Positions 1 through 8,185 of a stretch of 64,000 nucleotides of DNA are shown piece after piece. Both the position numbers and the translations under genes were made by a program. Source of the stretch: Lipingzhangella_A rawalii (lineage in GTDB: Bacteria; Actinomycetota; Actinomycetes; Streptosporangiales; Streptosporangiaceae); NCBI RefSeq assembly GCF_031628175.1, contig NZ_JAVLVT010000009.1, positions 62,001-126,000 on the forward strand, read 5' to 3'. The notes under the pieces are model-generated. The model ran no database searches and was not told where the DNA came from. It saw nothing but the letters and a program-made list of their open reading frames with translations. Position 1 is the stretch's first letter. The number at the start of each line of letters is the position of its first letter.

Positions 1-2
1 GC

Positions 3-44
3 CGCATCGCCAGCGGGCTCGTCGCCGGATCGGTAAAGGGGTGA
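3..44 (+). CDS. C-terminal end of a carbohydrate ABC transporter permease (partial)
   Basis: Only the last 13 codons and the TGA stop (42-44) lie in the window, reading RIASGLVAGSVKG. This resembles the usual tail of MalG/DasC-type inner-membrane permeases, which commonly end in a (V/L)xG(L/S)xxGAVKG-like sequence. The stop is 4 bases before the start of the GH3 gene, so the two are almost certainly one operon. In Streptomyces the dasABC chitobiose transporter genes are followed by a GH3 gene called dasD, and the same arrangement is inferred here. The call rests on a very short tail and on context. Confidence 0.5.
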   Translation, partial: RIASGLVAGSVKG

Positions 45-48
45 CCGA

Positions 49-1719
49 ATGACCCGCACCCAGCACACCTCCCCCAGTCACGGGCGCCGCCCAGACCGCG
101 ACCCGAGCGTGGTGCGCATGCTGCACACCGTCCTGATGCCGGGATTCAGCGGAACCGCCGACACCCTTCCCGACTGGCTCCTACGCGCCCTGGACGAGGG
201 CCTCGGCGGGGTCGCGTACTTCACCCCGAACCTCGCCACGGGCGCCGAACCCCTCTCTACCCGGCTGCATGCCCACCAGCCGCGCCTGCTCATCGCCTCC
301 GATGAAGAGGGCGGACCGGTGACCCGTATGGACGCGGGCACTGGCTCGCCCTACCCCGGAAACGCCGCGCTCGGCACCATCGACGATCCCGCAACCACCC
401 ACGAGGTCGCCCGCTCGATCGGCGCCGATCTGCGATCCGCGGGGGTGGACATCAACCTGGCCCCACCGGTCGACGTCAACGTCAACCCGCACAATCCAGT
501 GATCGGGGTACGTGCGTTCGGAGCCGATCCAGACACGGTGCAGCGGCACGGCGTCGCCTTCGTCCAGGGACTCCAGAGCACCGGCGTCGCCGCCACCCTC
601 AAGCACTACCCGGGGCACGGGGATACACACACCGACTCTCATCGCGGGCTTCCGGTCATCGACCGTTCCGTGCCCGAGCTGGCCGAACGTGAGCTGGTGC
701 CGTTCGCGGCAGGTGTGGCCGCCGGGGCCCGCCTGGTCATGCCCGGACATATCCGCATCCCCGCGCTCGGCGAGGCCCCGGCCAGCGTCAATCCCCGCGC
801 CTACAATCTGCTGCGCGGGCAACTGGGTTTCGACGGCCCTACCGTCACCGACGCACTGGACATGCGCGCCCTGAGCTACCTCGCCCCCGCGGGGAGCACC
901 GCTGCCCGACGGATCGCCGAGGCGGCCGTGGCCGCGCTGCGTGCCGGTGCGGACCTGCTGTGCCTGGGCAATCCCAACCTGGAGCCCACCGGCACGGACG
1001 CCCTGGTCTTCGGCACCGCGATGGCGGCGCTGCGGGACGCGGTGGCGCGTGGGGACGTTCCCCTGACGCGGCTGGCCGAGGCGAGTGCCCGAATCACCGC
1101 CCTGGCCGCCCGAAGCGAGCACATCCGGAGCACCACCGCGGCCGACGCGACTGCTTCCCCCGCGTCAACGGCCAGCTCCGGGAACGGGCCCGCTGCGGAG
1201 GCGGTGGACCCTCCCGCGAGAGTCCGGCTGGGTGCGAGAGTGGCCCAACGGGCGCTGGGCGTTCGCGGGCCGGTCGGTCAGCTGGCCGGCGCCAACCACG
1301 CCCACCTGGTCGACCTGCGGCGCACCAGCACGGTCATCGAACGCCCCCCGCCCTGGCTCGCCACTGCCCTCAGGGACCTGGGAATACGGCTGCACGTGAG
1401 CACAAGGGCCAGCCACGCCGCCCCCACCTCCCACCAGGACGACGAGACACTCCCTGTCGTGGTCCTCACCGATGACGCGGAACAACCCCACGTCCATGCG
1501 GAGCTGGCAAAGCTGGCGGATTCGGCGGATTCGGCGGAGTCGGCGGAGTCGGAATCGAGCCCGGATACTGGCGACGCTACCCAGCCGGGCCAGCCGGTCC
1601 TCGTGGTCACCGGCTGGCCCCGCCCCGCCGAGACCCAGTATCCACGCGTGGTGTGGACCCTGGGCGACAGCCGGGCCGGGGCCTGGGCCGCGGCCCGCGC
1701 CCTGGTCGCCGACGCGTAG
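49..1719 (+). CDS. Glycoside hydrolase family 3 beta-N-acetylglucosaminidase, DasD/NagZ-like
   Basis: A 556-residue GH3 protein that should release N-acetylglucosamine from the non-reducing end of chito-oligosaccharides or muropeptides. The NagZ signature KHYPGHGDTHTDSH around residues 180-195 supplies the substrate-binding Lys-His and the Asp-His pair that acts as general acid/base in this family, and TVTDALDM near residue 270 carries the nucleophilic Asp. The C-terminal third is more variable and includes four 3-residue repeats rich in Ala-Asp/Glu-Ser (nucleotides 1515-1550). The ATG at 49 follows an AAAGGGGTG ribosome-binding region inside the end of the permease gene. No signal peptide is evident, so it probably acts in the cytoplasm on imported sugars. 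The name DasD is inferred from context. Confidence 0.82.
   Translation: MTRTQHTSPSHGRRPDRDPSVVRMLHTVLMPGFSGTADTLPDWLLRALDEGLGGVAYFTPNLATGAEPLSTRLHAHQPRLLIASDEEGGPVTRMDAGTGSPYPGNAALGTIDDPATTHEVARSIGADLRSAGVDINLAPPVDVNVNPHNPVIGVRAFGADPDTVQRHGVAFVQGLQSTGVAATLKHYPGHGDTHTDSHRGLPVIDRSVPELAERELVPFAAGVAAGARLVMPGHIRIPALGEAPASVNPRAYNLLRGQLGFDGPTVTDALDMRALSYLAPAGSTAARRIAEAAVAALRAGADLLCLGNPNLEPTGTDALVFGTAMAALRDAVARGDVPLTRLAEASARITALAARSEHIRSTTAADATASPASTASSGNGPAAEAVDPPARVRLGARVAQRALGVRGPVGQLAGANHAHLVDLRRTSTVIERPPPWLATALRDLGIRLHVSTRASHAAPTSHQDDETLPVVVLTDDAEQPHVHAELAKLADSADSAESAESESSPDTGDATQPGQPVLVVTGWPRPAETQYPRVVWTLGDSRAGAWAAARALVADA
1515..1550 (+). repeat. Four tandem 9-bp units inside the GH3 gene
   Basis: Two units of GGCGGATTC are followed by two of GGCGGAGTC. 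They are in frame and encode Ala-Asp-Ser twice and Ala-Glu-Ser twice, so length changes by slippage would keep the frame. The run lies in the variable C-terminal part, outside the catalytic domain. Confidence 0.8.
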
Positions 1720-1763
1720 CCCCCGCGCACGCGACAGGCCGCACCCAACGCGCTGCGGCTTCG

Positions 1764-2384
1764 TCAGGCAGCGGTGTTCGGGGACTCGCCGGCCCCGCCC
1801 CCGCGGCCGCGCCGGCTCCGACGCCGCCCGGTCCGGCCCCGACGCACCGCCCACACCGCGAGCAGGACGAGGACGGGCACCGCCACCACGATGAGGATCG
1901 GGATCAGGAGCGCCACCAGGGTGAGGGTGAGGCTGGCGGCATCCTCCACAGTGCTCACCACTACCCCTGCGGTTCCCAGGGTCAGCGTGTTCAGGGCGGG
2001 CCGTGCCAGCGACTTCACACCGTGCAGCGCGAGCGCGACCAGAACCCCCGCCACGACTGGCCCGAGGCTTCCACTCTCCGGTGTTCCGTCCACCGTGGCC
2101 GCGGATGCCCCGGCGCCGAAGGTGATACCGCCGGAGGTGGGGCGAACCACCGTCTGCACCAGATCGTTGACGGTATCGACCCCGGGGACCTTGTCCGCCA
2201 CCAGCTCCAGCAACAACAGCACTCCCAGGACACCCAACATCACCGGGCTCTCCAGCCACTGCCATGACTCGGGAAGTGGGAGCAGCTCACCGTAGCGGGC
2301 GACGAGGCCGAGCAGGAGCAGCGGAATATAGGCGTTCAGCCCGGCCGCGGCGGACAGGCCCAGGCCCACGAGGATTGGGGTCAT
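1764..2384 (-). CDS. DUF4126 family membrane protein
   Basis: This 206-residue integral membrane protein starts MTPILVGLGLSAAAGLNAYIP and has about four to five hydrophobic segments separated by Gly-rich turns, the pattern of the DUF4126 family, whose function is unknown. It ends in a strongly basic Arg-rich tail (residues about 180-200), likely cytoplasmic. The ATG at 2384 was chosen over upstream in-frame codons because the family motif begins at once; an AAGGAG lies about 15 bases upstream, which is farther than ideal. It converges on the GH3 gene, with 44 bases between the stops. Confidence 0.7.
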   Translation of the reverse strand: MTPILVGLGLSAAAGLNAYIPLLLLGLVARYGELLPLPESWQWLESPVMLGVLGVLLLLELVADKVPGVDTVNDLVQTVVRPTSGGITFGAGASAATVDGTPESGSLGPVVAGVLVALALHGVKSLARPALNTLTLGTAGVVVSTVEDAASLTLTLVALLIPILIVVAVPVLVLLAVWAVRRGRTGRRRSRRGRGGGAGESPNTAA

Positions 2385-2541
2385 CCCGTGCCGTGCACAC
2401 TCCTTCAAAAGACTCGGCAAGACTCGGCCCGCACAGCTCAGGCCCGACCCGAGCCACGTAACGCACCGGCGTGGCCCAGTGACGGGAGCCGCGCCCATAG
2501 TTTACGGTTTCGCCATTGCGCATTCCGGCACGAGGAGGATC

Positions 2542-2934
2542 ATGTCCGTCGTCTCTACGGACCAGGCCGCGATTCTGGCCAAGCGAACCTTCGCCCATGT
2601 CGCCACGATCGGCCCCCGGGGGGAACCGCACTCCAGTCCCGTGTGGATCGACTGGGACGGAGAGTTCCTCAAGTTCAGCCAGACCACGACCCGGCAGAAG
2701 TACCGCAACCTCCAGCGCGATGCCCGCGTATCGCTGTCCATGATCGATCCGGACAACGCCTACCACTACGTGGAAGTCCGGGGCCGCGTCGAACGCGTCG
2801 ACGAGGACCCCGATAAGGCGTTCATCAACGCGATGGCGAAAAAGTATCTCGACCTCGACGTATACCCCTGGGGAGCGCCCGGCGAGCAGCGGCTCGTGGT
2901 CTATGTGCGCCCCGAGCACACCAGCGGCATGTAG
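2542..2934 (+). CDS. PPOX-class F420/FMN-dependent oxidoreductase
   Basis: A 130-residue protein of the split-beta-barrel pyridoxamine-phosphate-oxidase-like class. It shows the usual N-terminal LAKRTFAHVATIGPRGEPHSSPVW strand pair, where Arg and Ser/Pro residues contact the cofactor phosphate, followed by the TTRQKYRNLQRDARVSLS segment typical of actinobacterial F420-binding members. Substrates cannot be predicted. The ATG at 2542 is preceded by a strong GAGGAGG, so a start 63 bases upstream is rejected. It diverges from the DUF4126 gene, and a long hairpin follows its stop. Confidence 0.78.
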   Translation: MSVVSTDQAAILAKRTFAHVATIGPRGEPHSSPVWIDWDGEFLKFSQTTTRQKYRNLQRDARVSLSMIDPDNAYHYVEVRGRVERVDEDPDKAFINAMAKKYLDLDVYPWGAPGEQRLVVYVRPEHTSGM

Positions 2935-2969
2935 CACAGGCTCGGGTCCGGCACACCCGCCCCGAACGC

Positions 2970-3000
2970 CGCTCGGTCCGGTCCAGCATCGGACCGAGCG
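2970..3000 (+). terminator. Terminator-like hairpin after the PPOX gene
   Basis: A perfect 11-bp stem, CGCTCGGTCCG with CGGACCGAGCG, encloses a 9-base loop 35 bases beyond the stop codon at 2934. There is no U-tract, as is common for terminators in high-GC actinobacteria. Confidence 0.6.
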
Positions 3001-3208
3001 CAGGCCCCGCACGACGCGGGAGACGCCCTCGAGGACGCGGGCCGCTGGGCCGCACCCGCCACCTGCGGCGGTCATCCCGATGTGGCCGTGCTTCCCCATC
3101 GGGCCGTTATGGCCCCAGTGTCCAGCCCCCGTGCACTGAGGGCCACCCCATATGCCACGAGCACCCACCGGAAACAGCCCCAACACCCCGACACCGCAAC
3201 CACCGGGG

Positions 3209-4753
3209 CTAGCCCAGGGTCAACTCACCGTCGACCCGACGCGGCACCGGCTGGGAGGGCGCGTCTCGCAGTTCCTCGGGAAGTAGGTGCTCCGGCGCGT
3301 TCTGCCAGGTCATCGGGCGCATGAACCGTCGGATCGCGGTGACGCCAACGGAGGTGTGTCCCGCGTCCGTGGTGGCGGGCCAAGGGCCCCCGTGCTGCAT
3401 CGCCCAGGTGACCGCGACTCCGGTCGGGTAGCCATCGAAGACGATCCGCCCCGCCTGCTCCTGCGCCAGCCCGGACACGGCCGTGGCAAGCTCACCTTCG
3501 GTGGGCTCGGCGAACAGGCTGGTGGCCAGAGATCCGGGGACCTCCCGCAGGGCGTCGAGCAGATCCTGCGGCTCACTGTAGGTGACCACCAGTGTTGCCG
3601 GGCCGAAGCACTCCTCCAGCACCCCCGGACCGAGCCGGGCCGTCTCCGTGGCGAGCAGCCGCACCGGTACGCTCCATCCCTGCGCCTGCGGCGGGGCACC
3701 CTCGGCGACCAGCCGCACCCCGTCCTCGCCGGCGAGAGCCGAGGACGTGCGGAGGTAGCCCTGCCGCACCCCATCGTTCAACAGGATGGCGGGTTCCCGG
3801 TCGCTGACCTGGTCGGCCATGGCGTCCAACATGGCGCTGCCGTCGGGGCCGCCCGGGAGGAACACCAGCCCCGGCTTGGTGCAGAACTGTCCCGCCCCCT
3901 GGGTGACGGAACCAATGATGCCCGCGGCGATCTCCGTACCCCGCCGGGCTGCCGCCTCGGGCGTCACAACGAGCGGGTTGAGGCTGCCGAGTTCTCCGTA
4001 GAACGGGATCGGATCTGGTCGGCCCGCGGCCAGGTCGAACAGCGCCCGCCCCCCACCCAGGGAACCGGTGAAACCCACCGCGCGAATCTCGGGATGCTGA
4101 ACCAGTTGGGCGCCCGCATCCTGCCCGTGGACGAGGGCCAGCGTGCCCACCGGCGCGCCGCTGCGTTCCGCTGCTGCGCCCAGGACCGCGCCGCACAGCT
4201 CCGCGGTCTCCGGATGGGACGGGTGGGCCTTGACCACGACGGGGCAGCCCGCCGCGAGGGCGGAGACTGTGTCCCCGCCCGGCACCGAGAAGGCCAACGG
4301 AAAGTTGCTGGCCCCGAAGACCGCCACCGGCCCGCGCGGCACCAGGAGGCGGCGCACATCCGGCCGTGGCCCCATGGGGGTCTCGGCCGCGTGGTCGATG
4401 GCGGCCTCCAGGAACGAGCCTTCCTCCAGGGCCTCGGCGAACAGCTGGAACTGGTAGCAGGTCCGCGTCAATTCGCTGTTCAGCCGGCCCTCCCCGAGCG
4501 CCGTCTCCCGATCGGCAACAGCCACGATGTCGGCTCGGCGCTCCTCCAGGCCGGCGGCCATCGTCCGCAACAGCTCGGCTCGCCAGAACCGCCCACTCCT
4601 GGCCAGGGTCCCAGCGGCCTCGGCCGCCGCTCGACAGCGCTGGTCGAGCTGCTCTTCCGTAGTCGTCCGCGCCACCGTGCCCACGGTCGCGCCGGTCCGC
4701 GGGTCGATACTGACGATCTCGGTTGCAGTGCTGCTGTGGGTACGGTCCGTCAC
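3209..4753 (-). CDS. Alpha-ketoglutarate semialdehyde dehydrogenase (aldehyde dehydrogenase family)
   Basis: A 514-residue NAD(P)-dependent aldehyde dehydrogenase. The cofactor region GPVAVFGASNFPLAFSVPGG and the catalytic cysteine in GQFCTKPGLVF (about residue 290) match the branch that oxidises 2,5-dioxopentanoate to 2-oxoglutarate. The GTG at 4753 follows a short purine-rich segment and begins the homologous region; the same frame stays open upstream without family similarity. It lies 56 bases downstream of a DadA-like FAD oxidoreductase, and together they suggest the end of hydroxyproline or uronate/pentose catabolism. The family call is firm; the substrate is inferred. Confidence 0.85.
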   Translation of the reverse strand: MTDRTHSSTATEIVSIDPRTGATVGTVARTTTEEQLDQRCRAAAEAAGTLARSGRFWRAELLRTMAAGLEERRADIVAVADRETALGEGRLNSELTRTCYQFQLFAEALEEGSFLEAAIDHAAETPMGPRPDVRRLLVPRGPVAVFGASNFPLAFSVPGGDTVSALAAGCPVVVKAHPSHPETAELCGAVLGAAAERSGAPVGTLALVHGQDAGAQLVQHPEIRAVGFTGSLGGGRALFDLAAGRPDPIPFYGELGSLNPLVVTPEAAARRGTEIAAGIIGSVTQGAGQFCTKPGLVFLPGGPDGSAMLDAMADQVSDREPAILLNDGVRQGYLRTSSALAGEDGVRLVAEGAPPQAQGWSVPVRLLATETARLGPGVLEECFGPATLVVTYSEPQDLLDALREVPGSLATSLFAEPTEGELATAVSGLAQEQAGRIVFDGYPTGVAVTWAMQHGGPWPATTDAGHTSVGVTAIRRFMRPMTWQNAPEHLLPEELRDAPSQPVPRRVDGELTLG

Positions 4754-4809
4754 TGCTCTCTCCTCACGTCCCGGCCTGGCTTCCACGCCGATCCTGCCGG
4801 AGGCGCCGC

Positions 4810-5940
4810 CTAGTCCGCTACAGGTCGGTCCGGGCGAAACGCCGACACATTCACGTCCGGCTCCTCCCCCAGCGCCAGGGTCGCGGCTACCACCCCCTGG
4901 TAGGGCCCCAGGGTCAAGCCCATCGATCCCAGCCCCGTTGCCACGACGACTCCCGGCAACTCCGCCAGAGGCCCCAAAATCTGGAGTCCGTCCGCACTGG
5001 ACGGACGGAAACCAACCCGGGTCTCCACGACCGTGGCGTCCGCGAGGCCCGGCAGCATCCGGATGCCCGCGCTGAGCCCCTCGTGTAGTCCCCGCACCGT
5101 CACCCGATGTTCGAGATCCGATCCGGGCTCCCAAGTACTGCCGAGTACCAGGCGGTCCGGGGGGAAGGCAACGATGTGGCACTCCTCGGCCGGAAACCGC
5201 AGCACCGGCCAGTCCCGGGTGTAGTAGCCCGGTAGGGCCGTGTGCACGATCTGTCCGCGAACGGACCGCACGGGCACCGCAACGCCGAACGGCTCCAGCA
5301 GGGGGGCCGTCCACACACCCGCCGCGACCACGACCACGTCCGCCTCAAGTTCGTCCCCAGCGACCCGCACCCCACGCACCCGGGCGTTGTCGCCCGCCGT
5401 TCCGGTGAGTTCGGCAAACCCGGAAACGAGGGTCAAGCCGTAGTCCTTGGCCATGCTGACCAACGCGGCCCGCGCCATCCGCCCGTCCACCCGGGCCGTG
5501 CCGGCGACCTCAACCCCGGCATAGCTGTCGGGCAACAGCGGAAACCGGGCGGCGGGTTCACCCGGTTCCAGCCGCCGCACCGCCCCAAGCCGCTCGTACC
5601 CGCGACGGCGGGACAGCTCGGTCATCAGCCCGTAGTCCCGATCCAACGCGGCGGTGTCGGTACTCACCGAGATCCCGCCCACCACGGAGTAGCCGGGATC
5701 CACCCCGTCATCGGTCAGTTCGGCGACCAGGCCGGGCAGGTGCGCGGCGGCACGCAACGCGAAGGCACGTGCCGGAGGTGCGTCCCAGGGAAACGGCCAT
5801 GGGAACACCACACCGGCTCCGGCCGCAGTGGCCTGTCCCGGCCGGGTCGCATCCACCAGGGTGACGTCGACGCCGCGCCGAGCCAGGTGGAAGGCCGCGC
5901 TGGCCCCAACGATTCCCCCGCCTACGACGATGACCCGCAT
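4810..5940 (-). CDS. FAD-dependent D-amino-acid/glycine oxidoreductase (DadA-like)
   Basis: A 376-residue flavoenzyme starting MRVIVVGGGIVGASAAFHLA, a GxGxxG dinucleotide fold followed by an acidic residue (TLVDA) that holds the FAD ribose. The C-terminal VGFRPSSADGLQILGP and ATGLGSMGLTLGP are typical of the DAO/DadA family, which oxidises D-amino acids, glycine or D-hydroxyproline. The ATG at 5940 was chosen because the Rossmann strand starts immediately. It is upstream of and cotranscribed with the ketoglutarate semialdehyde dehydrogenase, which makes a D-hydroxyproline dehydrogenase role plausible. Hydroxyproline epimerase and the deaminase are not in the window. Confidence 0.78.
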   Translation of the reverse strand: MRVIVVGGGIVGASAAFHLARRGVDVTLVDATRPGQATAAGAGVVFPWPFPWDAPPARAFALRAAAHLPGLVAELTDDGVDPGYSVVGGISVSTDTAALDRDYGLMTELSRRRGYERLGAVRRLEPGEPAARFPLLPDSYAGVEVAGTARVDGRMARAALVSMAKDYGLTLVSGFAELTGTAGDNARVRGVRVAGDELEADVVVVAAGVWTAPLLEPFGVAVPVRSVRGQIVHTALPGYYTRDWPVLRFPAEECHIVAFPPDRLVLGSTWEPGSDLEHRVTVRGLHEGLSAGIRMLPGLADATVVETRVGFRPSSADGLQILGPLAELPGVVVATGLGSMGLTLGPYQGVVAATLALGEEPDVNVSAFRPDRPVAD

Positions 5941-6053
5941 CTCTCCAGGATGACAACCCGGGCAGGGCAATTCCAGTCACCCACTCCGGGCGCGGTTACC
6001 GTGGCCACCCGCATCCCGCCCTGGGTCGGGTCTGCTGCGCTGCGGCCCCTCGT

Positions 6054-7187
6054 TCACTCCAGGGGGATGCGCAGAATCCGGTCGTCGTCCGTCTCCGGAT
6101 CACCGCGGCCATCCCGGTTGCTGGTCATCACCCACAGGGCGTCCTGTTCTGGGGTGGGCTGAACGGATCGCAGCCGGCCGTAGTCCCCCACAAAGTGGTC
6201 CTCGGCCGACAGTTCCCCCGCATCCGCGGCCCCGTCCGTCAACGGCAGCTGCCACAACCGTTCCCCGCGCAGGGCGGCAACCCAGATCGACCCGCCCACG
6301 ACAGTGCCTCCGCTCGGAGACGCCTCGGCCACGTCCTCCCACACCAGGACGGGGTCAACATAGTCCTCCTGCTCGGCGACCCCGGTTACCTCGGGCCAGC
6401 CGTAATTCTGGCCCGCCTCGATCCGGTTGACCTCGTCATCGACGTCCGGCCCGAACTCCACGGCATACAACTCTTCGTCGTCCCAGGCCAGGCCCTGCAC
6501 ATTGCGGTGCCCGTAGCTGTAGACATGGTTGTCGAAGGGGTTGTCCGGGGCCGGTTCCCCCTCAGCCGTCATCCGAAGTACCTTCCCCGCCAGAGAGTCG
6601 GTGTCCTGGGCGAGCTCGGGTTCGGCAGCGTCCCCCGTCCCCACGTAGAGCATCTCGTCCGGACCGAAAGCGATCCGCCCGCCGTTGTGGTTCGCAGCCT
6701 GGGGAATCCCGGACAGCACGACCTCTGGTTCCCCCATATCCGGCCCGTCGTCGCCGGGGGCCTCCTCCTCGTAGGTCATCCGCACGATCCGGTTGTCCTC
6801 GGGGGTGGTGTGGTAGAGGTACAGCAGCGAGTCAGTGACGAAGTCCGGAGAGACCGCGACCCCGAGTAGTCCACCTTCGCCTCCGGGTTCGGCCTCCTCG
6901 ATCGTGGCGAGTTCCCGAACGGTGCCGTCGGGGTCCACCCGCAGCAGCTGGGCGGAATCCCGCTCGGTGACGACCGCGGTCCCGTCCGGGAGGAAGTCGA
7001 GGCCCCAGGGGGTCTCCAGGTCGGTGGTCAGAACCTCTGGCTCACCGGCCGAACGCTGTACCTGTTCTTCCCGGTCCTCGTGGTCGGCGCCCTCCGGGTC
7101 GTCAGCGGATGGCGGACCGCCAGCATCGGTGCAGGCCACACTGGTCAGCAGCGCACCGGATATCGGCAGAACCATCCAACGTCGCAT
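6054..7187 (-). CDS. Secreted PQQ-dependent glucose/sorbosone-dehydrogenase-like lipoprotein
   Basis: A 377-residue lipoprotein. MRRWMVLPISGALLTSVAC is a signal peptide with lipobox TSVAC, followed by an acidic linker and a six-bladed beta-propeller of the GSDH family (LETPWGLDFLPDGTAVVTER, GEGGLLGVAVSPDF, NHNGGRIAFGPDEMLYVGTGD, YSYGHRNVQGLAWD). These segments contain the His and Arg residues expected to contact PQQ and calcium in sugar dehydrogenases of the Aldose-sugar-dehydrogenase type. The mature protein is very acidic. ATG 7187, with AGAGG eight bases upstream, is preferred over a GTG two codons earlier. The substrate is unknown. Confidence 0.82.
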   Translation of the reverse strand: MRRWMVLPISGALLTSVACTDAGGPPSADDPEGADHEDREEQVQRSAGEPEVLTTDLETPWGLDFLPDGTAVVTERDSAQLLRVDPDGTVRELATIEEAEPGGEGGLLGVAVSPDFVTDSLLYLYHTTPEDNRIVRMTYEEEAPGDDGPDMGEPEVVLSGIPQAANHNGGRIAFGPDEMLYVGTGDAAEPELAQDTDSLAGKVLRMTAEGEPAPDNPFDNHVYSYGHRNVQGLAWDDEELYAVEFGPDVDDEVNRIEAGQNYGWPEVTGVAEQEDYVDPVLVWEDVAEASPSGGTVVGGSIWVAALRGERLWQLPLTDGAADAGELSAEDHFVGDYGRLRSVQPTPEQDALWVMTSNRDGRGDPETDDDRILRIPLE

Positions 7188-7299
7188 TGCCACAGCCTCT
7201 CCACGAAGAACGATCCGCGTCCCAGCCTAGCGACGCATCCCCACGCCGGGGGCGCGGATCCCCCACGTCGTCCACGGTCGTCGCCGAGCCGGCAGGGGG

Positions 7300-7692
7300 T
7301 CAGTCGAACGGGTCGGGGCCGCGGTCGGGGTCGTACGTATCCAGGCGCGCGTCGATGTGGAGTTCGGCGGTGTCGCCGGAGAGGTCCGTCAGGGTTACCG
7401 TGTGCCCGCCCACGTCCGCGGACTCCCCCGGAGAGAGCCGGGCCTCCTCGGTGCGTTCCACCCGCACGGTCACCGACTCGTCTGGAACGATCTCCACCAG
7501 CTCGAACACGTCACCGTTGTCGAGATCCTCCTCGTAGTAACTGTTACTGGTGAGCTCACACTGTCCGTCGCTACACGAGTACCTGTGGAACTCGCAGCCC
7601 GCGAGCAGACCGGTGGCGGCCACGGCCGTGGCCGCGGCCAGCGCCGGCTTACGCAGACCATGGAGCAGGATGGAACCGGGCAGTACTGACAT
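7300..7692 (-). CDS. Small acidic lipoprotein of unknown function
   Basis: About 130 residues with a signal peptide ending in the lipobox LLAGC, then a mature part of about 100 residues with three further cysteines near the N terminus and many Asp/Glu. It resembles no family I can name. ATG 7692 is used; another ATG three codons upstream (7701) is equally possible because no strong ribosome-binding site decides. It sits alone between the GSDH-like gene and the tRNA cluster. Confidence 0.55.
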   Translation of the reverse strand: MSVLPGSILLHGLRKPALAAATAVAATGLLAGCEFHRYSCSDGQCELTSNSYYEEDLDNGDVFELVEIVPDESVTVRVERTEEARLSPGESADVGGHTVTLTDLSGDTAELHIDARLDTYDPDRGPDPFD

Positions 7693-7805
7693 AGTGATCA
7701 TCCATTTCGCGACCAGGAACACGGGTCCGGTCGCTGGGACGACACCCACCTGGGCGCCGGTTCCACAAAAAACGCCACACGATCGTGTGGCGTGACGAGA
7801 CTGCG

Positions 7806-7878
7806 TACCCCTGAGCGGATTCGAACCGCCGTTACCGCCTTGAGAGGGCGGCGTCCTAGGCCACTAGACGACAGGGGC
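7806..7878 (-). tRNA. tRNA-Glu (anticodon CTC), copy 1
   Basis: A 73-nt cloverleaf on the minus strand. The acceptor stem GCCCCTG/CAGGGGT has a G1-U72 pair, the anticodon stem CCGCC/GGCGG encloses loop CTCTCAA, and the T arm is GCGGTTCGAATCCGC. CCA is not encoded. Confidence 0.95.
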
Positions 7879-7921
7879 GTGGGCCCACAGGCCAAACCCG
7901 CATCGACATGGATGCGGGACG

Positions 7922-7994
7922 TACCCCCGAGCGGATTCGAACCGCCGTTACCGCCTTGAGAGGGCGGCGTCCTAGGCCACTAGACGACGGGGGC
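7922..7994 (-). tRNA. tRNA-Glu (anticodon CTC), copy 2
   Basis: Identical to the neighbouring tRNA-Glu except in the acceptor stem, here GCCCCCG/CGGGGGT, where one base pair differs on each side. The anticodon loop CTCTCAA again reads GAG. It lies 43 bases from copy 1 and probably shares a precursor with it and with tRNA-Gln. Confidence 0.95.
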
Positions 7995-8015
7995 CAGACG
8001 GACCGTAAAGTCCAG

Positions 8016-8087
8016 CTGGGGTACCAGGACTCGAACCTAGACTAACTGAACCAGAATCAGTCGTGCTGCCGATTACACCATACCCCA
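8016..8087 (-). tRNA. tRNA-Gln (anticodon CTG)
   Basis: A 72-nt cloverleaf on the minus strand with acceptor stem TGGGGTA/TACCCCA, anticodon stem ACTGA/TCAGT and loop TTCTGGT, reading CAG. It is first in the minus-strand order Gln-Glu-Glu. Because most actinobacteria lack glutaminyl-tRNA synthetase, it is expected to be charged with Glu and amidated by GatCAB, whose genes lie at 27.5-32.7 kb. Confidence 0.95.
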
Positions 8088-8185
8088 ATGCCGTGGAACC
8101 GAGCCGGGCTGCGGGGCCCGCTCGCTCCCAACGGGACACTACTGTAGCGGACACATGCAGTGCTCGCGAATCGAGAGCGCTGGTC

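Noticed and set aside
2935..3208. A gene between the PPOX and aldehyde dehydrogenase genes
   Set aside because: Only GC-maintained frames without ribosome-binding sites were found; the main feature is the 11-bp terminator hairpin.
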